Source: CAZTHK01 sp964613215 (lineage in GTDB: Bacteria > Krumholzibacteriota > Krumholzibacteriia > Krumholzibacteriales > CAZTHK01). From it: 64,000 bases of DNA. The notes beneath the pieces are model-generated. The model did no database searches. It was not told where the DNA came from and saw nothing but the letters and a program-made list of their open reading frames with translations. The first letter of the stretch is position 1. The number at the start of each line of letters is the position of its first letter. Location of the stretch: contig CAZTHK010000009.1 in the NCBI GenBank assembly GCA_964613215.1, positions 1 to 64,000 of the forward strand. The letters are read 5' to 3'. A program made the position numbers and the translations under genes. This document shows, in pieces, positions 60,501-64,000 of the stretch.

Positions 60501-62225
60501 GTGGCTGACGCTGAGACACTCAGAAGAAAGTTAAGGAGTATAGATGGAAAGGGATATAAGGCATACAAGGGTATCAGGGGGAGGTATGATTTCGATGGAT
60601 TCCAGCTTAGCATAGATTATGTTCAGGGGGATCCCTTTGCAGCTCCTTCCAGTGTAAGTGTGCTGATTGCCCCCCGGGAGGCCGGTTTTCCCCCGGATCA
60701 CTACGGGAACCGGTCCCGCCGGATAGCGCTGGAGGACTTTCTTACCAGGACATTCGCTTCGGCCATCGGGAGGAAAGTTTCCGGCAGGAGGGGATCCGGA
60801 AAGAGTGGGGCGGTCTTTATAGACTGTCCCGGCCAGGAGATTCTGGACCGGACCTCATGTCTTGTCAGAGATGGCTCGGTGGAGTTACGTTTCAAAGCGG
60901 GTCTTCCGGCTGCAGGCAGGAGGGTGCTGGGAAGACAGGCAGAGGAGATGTTCTTCCAGGAGATTCCCTCTCTGGTCCGTTCTTCGCTGTATTATAATAG
61001 TATTGATAAGCAGGCCCTTTCCCGTCATATAGATTGTAATGAAGACCAGGATGTTCTCAGAGAAACTCTGGAAGAACTGGGACTGGTCGCTTTTGTGGCA
61101 GACGATTCTATTTTGCCCCGCAGGAGTGGTATTGATGACCGTCCCATGCTGGAGGGAGATGCACAGAAGGTGGTGCCATTCAGATCTCCCCATTCCATGA
61201 GAGTAAAGGTTCAGCTCCCCCATGCCGGAGAAGTCGGGGGGATGGGGATAAGAGAGGGTATAACCCTTATCGTGGGAGGAGGTTTCCATGGGAAATCTAC
61301 CCTGTTGAGAGCAATGGAAAGGAGTGTCTATAATCATGTTCCCGGCGATGGCAGGGAACTGGCAGCCACCAGGATGGATGCGGTGAAAATAAGATCCGAG
61401 GATGGCAGGAGTACGGTGGGGGTGGATATACGCCCCTTCATACGCAACCTTCCCTTCGGCGCAGATACCAGCAGTTTTACCTCTGAAAACGCAAGCGGGT
61501 CAACTTCTCAGGCAGCCAATATAATGGAAGCCCTGGAGGCAGGCAGCCGCTTCCTGCTGATAGACGAAGATACCTCAGCCACCAATTTCATGATCAGGGA
61601 TGAGAGGATGCAGTCACTGGTGGCTAAGGAGAAGGAGCCTATAACTCCGTTTCTGGACAAGGTGAAGCTCCTGGAGAAGGATCTGCAGGTTTCCACTATT
61701 CTGGTAATGGGAGGTTCGGGAGATTACTTTGAAGTTGCCGATAGTGTCATAATGATGGATTCTTACAGTCCGGTGGATGTTACCGGGGAGGTGAAGGCGA
61801 TAGTTTCTTCCAGTGCATCCGGAAGAATTAAGGAGGGAGGCAATGAATTCGGCGGGATAACTCCCAGGATTCCTTCGGCAGGCAGTTTCAACCCCGGGCG
61901 GGGAAGGAAGAAGAGGGTGAAGATAAAGGCCAGGGGGCTGAAATCCATCCAGTTCGGTAGAGGCAATATAGATCTGTCCTCCCTGGAACAGCTGGTTGAT
62001 ATAAGCCAGACTCGGGCTATCGGTGACATGATATATTATTATTCCCGAAAATATGCTGAGAGTTATACTCTGAGAGAGGGTCTGGAGATGATGATGAGTG
62101 AGATAGAGGAAGAGGGAATGGATCTGATCTCTAATTTCAAGGAGGGCAATTACGCCAGACCCAGATTGTTCGAAGTAGCTGCAGCCATCAACCGGATGCG
62201 GACTCTGAGGCTTAAGAATATTTAA
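60501..62225 (+). CDS. ABC-class P-loop ATPase of unknown role (PF09818-like)
   Basis: 574 residues, starting at GTG 60501 with AGGAGG just upstream. The N-terminus (TLRRKLRSIDGKGYKAYKGI, RGRYDF) is characteristic of a family annotated as predicted ATPase of the ABC class. Walker A is GGGFHGKSTLL (about 256-266), the signature-like stretch is ASGSTSQAANIMEALEAG and Walker B is RFLLIDEDTSATNFM. There is no membrane domain, so it is not a transporter. No function is established for the family that I know. The histidine-kinase gene begins 32 bp after its stop. Confidence 0.85.
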   Translation: MADAETLRRKLRSIDGKGYKAYKGIRGRYDFDGFQLSIDYVQGDPFAAPSSVSVLIAPREAGFPPDHYGNRSRRIALEDFLTRTFASAIGRKVSGRRGSGKSGAVFIDCPGQEILDRTSCLVRDGSVELRFKAGLPAAGRRVLGRQAEEMFFQEIPSLVRSSLYYNSIDKQALSRHIDCNEDQDVLRETLEELGLVAFVADDSILPRRSGIDDRPMLEGDAQKVVPFRSPHSMRVKVQLPHAGEVGGMGIREGITLIVGGGFHGKSTLLRAMERSVYNHVPGDGRELAATRMDAVKIRSEDGRSTVGVDIRPFIRNLPFGADTSSFTSENASGSTSQAANIMEALEAGSRFLLIDEDTSATNFMIRDERMQSLVAKEKEPITPFLDKVKLLEKDLQVSTILVMGGSGDYFEVADSVIMMDSYSPVDVTGEVKAIVSSSASGRIKEGGNEFGGITPRIPSAGSFNPGRGRKKRVKIKARGLKSIQFGRGNIDLSSLEQLVDISQTRAIGDMIYYYSRKYAESYTLREGLEMMMSEIEEEGMDLISNFKEGNYARPRLFEVAAAINRMRTLRLKNI

Positions 62226-62257
62226 ACCGGTTTTTTATTAAATACGGAGCTGGAGAG

Positions 62258-64000
62258 ATGAAATCATATGATAAGGGTATGATTTCGGCGATACTGGATG
62301 TTTTCGACTACGCCGGAGACGGTATAGCCATTATCGATTTTGACAAAAATGAAATAATCTACTGTAACAGGCAGTGGGCCGGGATGTCCGGCATGGATGA
62401 GAACAGGGATTACCGGGGAGCCAGCATACTGGAATTCCAGAGGGAGGACAACCGCTACCTGTTCCATGAATTTAAGGAAGCTCTGGAAAAGGATGACCAG
62501 GTAATAAAGAGGATTAGCACTAACATGCCGGATGGAAAACCACACACCCTGGATGTAAGGGTGAATCTGGTTCGAAGTATTTCTCCCCGGCTCTCAGTGG
62601 TGATAATGAGGGATGTGACCGAGTATGTCAGAAACAGGGAGGAACTGAAGCGTCATCAGGAGAACCTGAGCAGAATTGTTGAACAGAGAACAGAGAGGCT
62701 GAATAAGCTCAACCAGACCTTGCAGGAGGAAGTGGTGGAGCATAGAAGGGTGCTGGATAAGCTCAGGGCCAGTGAGGAGTCCTCCAAAGCACTGTATAAG
62801 AATATTCCACTTCCAACCTTTACCTGGCTGAGAGAGGGGGATGATTTCAGGCTGGCGGATTATAACGATGCAGCTTCTGAGATAACATCCGGCCGTATAT
62901 CTGAATATGTCGGAATTACCGCTTCCCGTCTGTATAACGACCAGCCCTCCATTCTGCATGATCTGGAAAAATGCTACAGTGAAAAAGTTAATATAGACCG
63001 GGAGGTAGAGTATCATTACGTCAGCACCGGCAGGGATAAACATCTGGCTGTGAAATACGCCTTTGTTCCTCCTGATATGGTACTGGTGCACACCGAGGAT
63101 ATAACTGAAAGAAAGCAAAATGAAGAAGAGATAAAGAAGTACCGGGAACACCTGGAAAAGCTGGTGGATGAGCGTACCTCCAGGCTGAAGGATAGAAACA
63201 GAGAGCTCAACCTGCTGAACCAGATAAACAGAACTATCATCTCCCGGGATAAGCCGGGCAGGAGTCTCACTTCCATGATGAAACTGCTGGCTGATTTCTT
63301 CAATGCAGGCCACACCACCCTGTATAGACTGGACAGCCTCAATGGGGGGGTTGCCCTGCTTGCTTCCACAGGCATTCATAAGAGGGGTGGAGAGAAGGCA
63401 GGGGATGAATTCGTTAGTGCCGGGGATGTTATTAAAAGTTTGGAAGAGGGGAAGGGGGGAGAGAGGTTACCTCCCGAATTGATCTACCATGAGCGTTTCA
63501 GCAAGGTGCTGCGGAGGGAGGGGATAGAAAGTTCGATAGTTTTTCCGTCGGGGGTGGGGGAACGCAAGAATTATCTGGTAATATTTGACCTGCTCCGGGG
63601 AGAAGACATTCCTGCTGAGAGCACCGGGATTATGGAAGCGGTGGGAGAACAGATAGAGATAGCCCTGGAACGGATGGAGCTGATGGAAGAACTGGAGCGA
63701 AGAGAGAAGGAACTGAAAGAGCTTACCAGCAATCTGTTCGACCGCATCGAGGAGGATAGAAAGAAGATGGCCATGAATCTCCACGATGATATGGTGCAGT
63801 CCCTGATTTCCCTCAACCTCGAATTCGACATGCTCAGGGAGAAGTTATCTCCCGATGAAAAGAAGGAGCATTCCATCAGGGTTATCAGGGAACAACTTAA
63901 GCGAATAACCAACAACACCCGGATGTACTCATACCAGCTGCGACCCCCCATGCTGGATGACCTGGGGTTGATTCCGGCCATAAGGTCATATGCCGGAAGG
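62258..64000 (+). CDS. Sensor histidine kinase, PAS-PAS-GAF-HisKA_3 (3' end outside window)
   Basis: 581 residues are present and the frame stays open at the window edge. ATG 62258 has GGAG eight bases upstream. Residues about 8-125 and 168-285 are PAS-like domains (YAGDGIAIIDFDKNEIIYCN; YKNIPLPTFTWL), each followed by a coiled coil (RTERLNKLNQTLQEEV). Residues about 320-480 resemble a GAF domain. NLHDDMVQSLISL, with phospho-acceptor H509, and QLRPPMLDDLGLIPAI belong to the NarL-type kinase family (HisKA_3); the HATPase domain must follow past 64000. No membrane helix is seen, so it is probably cytoplasmic. The partner regulator is not in the window. Confidence 0.88.
   Translation, partial: MKSYDKGMISAILDVFDYAGDGIAIIDFDKNEIIYCNRQWAGMSGMDENRDYRGASILEFQREDNRYLFHEFKEALEKDDQVIKRISTNMPDGKPHTLDVRVNLVRSISPRLSVVIMRDVTEYVRNREELKRHQENLSRIVEQRTERLNKLNQTLQEEVVEHRRVLDKLRASEESSKALYKNIPLPTFTWLREGDDFRLADYNDAASEITSGRISEYVGITASRLYNDQPSILHDLEKCYSEKVNIDREVEYHYVSTGRDKHLAVKYAFVPPDMVLVHTEDITERKQNEEEIKKYREHLEKLVDERTSRLKDRNRELNLLNQINRTIISRDKPGRSLTSMMKLLADFFNAGHTTLYRLDSLNGGVALLASTGIHKRGGEKAGDEFVSAGDVIKSLEEGKGGERLPPELIYHERFSKVLRREGIESSIVFPSGVGERKNYLVIFDLLRGEDIPAESTGIMEAVGEQIEIALERMELMEELERREKELKELTSNLFDRIEEDRKKMAMNLHDDMVQSLISLNLEFDMLREKLSPDEKKEHSIRVIREQLKRITNNTRMYSYQLRPPMLDDLGLIPAIRSYAGR

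Noticed and set aside
1..64000. CRISPR arrays, insertion sequences, prophage or attachment sites
   Set aside because: No regularly spaced direct repeats, transposase, integrase or tRNA-flanked junctions were seen on reading.

Overview
The window is a dense, roughly GC-balanced bacterial chromosome segment from a Gram-negative (didermal) organism. The evidence is an apolipoprotein N-acyltransferase, a small Omp85-type protein, two other outer-membrane beta-barrel candidates, lipoproteins and a sigma/anti-sigma pair with a membrane-spanning anti-sigma factor. A fused butyrate kinase-phosphate butyryltransferase, a polyferredoxin/DUF362 pair, a class I CoA-transferase and a sulfide-type Thi4 point to an anaerobic, probably fermentative life. 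The gene mix resembles lineages of the FCB group or other candidate phyla more than a model proteobacterium, but the phylum cannot be fixed from sequence reading alone. No rRNA, tRNA, CRISPR array, phage or insertion sequence was recognised.

Layout. 1-848: no convincing gene. 849-9348: two sigma-54-dependent activators, an M30-like metallopeptidase lipoprotein, an orphan PqqD and an OPT-family transporter, with a large nested inverted repeat at 4479-4567. 9710-12682: Lnt facing a single-POTRA Omp85 protein. 12868-18090: a tight cheW-cheR-cheA-cheD-cheB operon without cheY or receptors. 18223-20660: a half-size ChrA, then overlapping AlaX and Pcm (mistranslation editing and protein repair). 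20747-23227 (minus): a NapH-like polyferredoxin and a Tat-exported DUF362 protein. 23355-28447: a PP2C phosphatase, then a Lon-like protease translationally coupled to a lipoprotein carrying an inactivated peptidase fold. 28583-33492: Nudix hydrolase, an NSS transporter with a 40-residue MetS-like subunit, C69 dipeptidase and TruA.

33991-40117 (minus) is the most unusual part: a long-linker ECF-like sigma factor, a zinc-finger anti-sigma factor with C-terminal TPRs, a small beta-barrel, and an exported TPR-CHAT (caspase-like) protein. It suggests an envelope-sensing circuit coupled to a CHAT protease. 40554-46223 is an acyl-CoA block: CoA-transferase fused to a GNAT acetyltransferase, an AcuC-like deacetylase, and the Buk-Ptb fusion. 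It ties acyl-CoA/acyl-phosphate metabolism to reversible protein acylation.

46560-52587: SppA, a beta-barrel protein, and a secreted papain-family protease with a C-terminal sorting-like tail and a strong terminator. 52787-59306: an AddAB-type helicase-nuclease pair, converging on Thi4 at 59303-60088. 60501-62225: an ABC-class ATPase of unknown role. 62258-64000: a PAS/GAF histidine kinase cut by the window edge.

Several sigma-70-like promoters with 16-18 bp spacers are visible. A degenerate intergenic repeat occurs three times (7313, 37949, 50009). Many true starts are GTG or TTG, and several genes overlap by ATGA.
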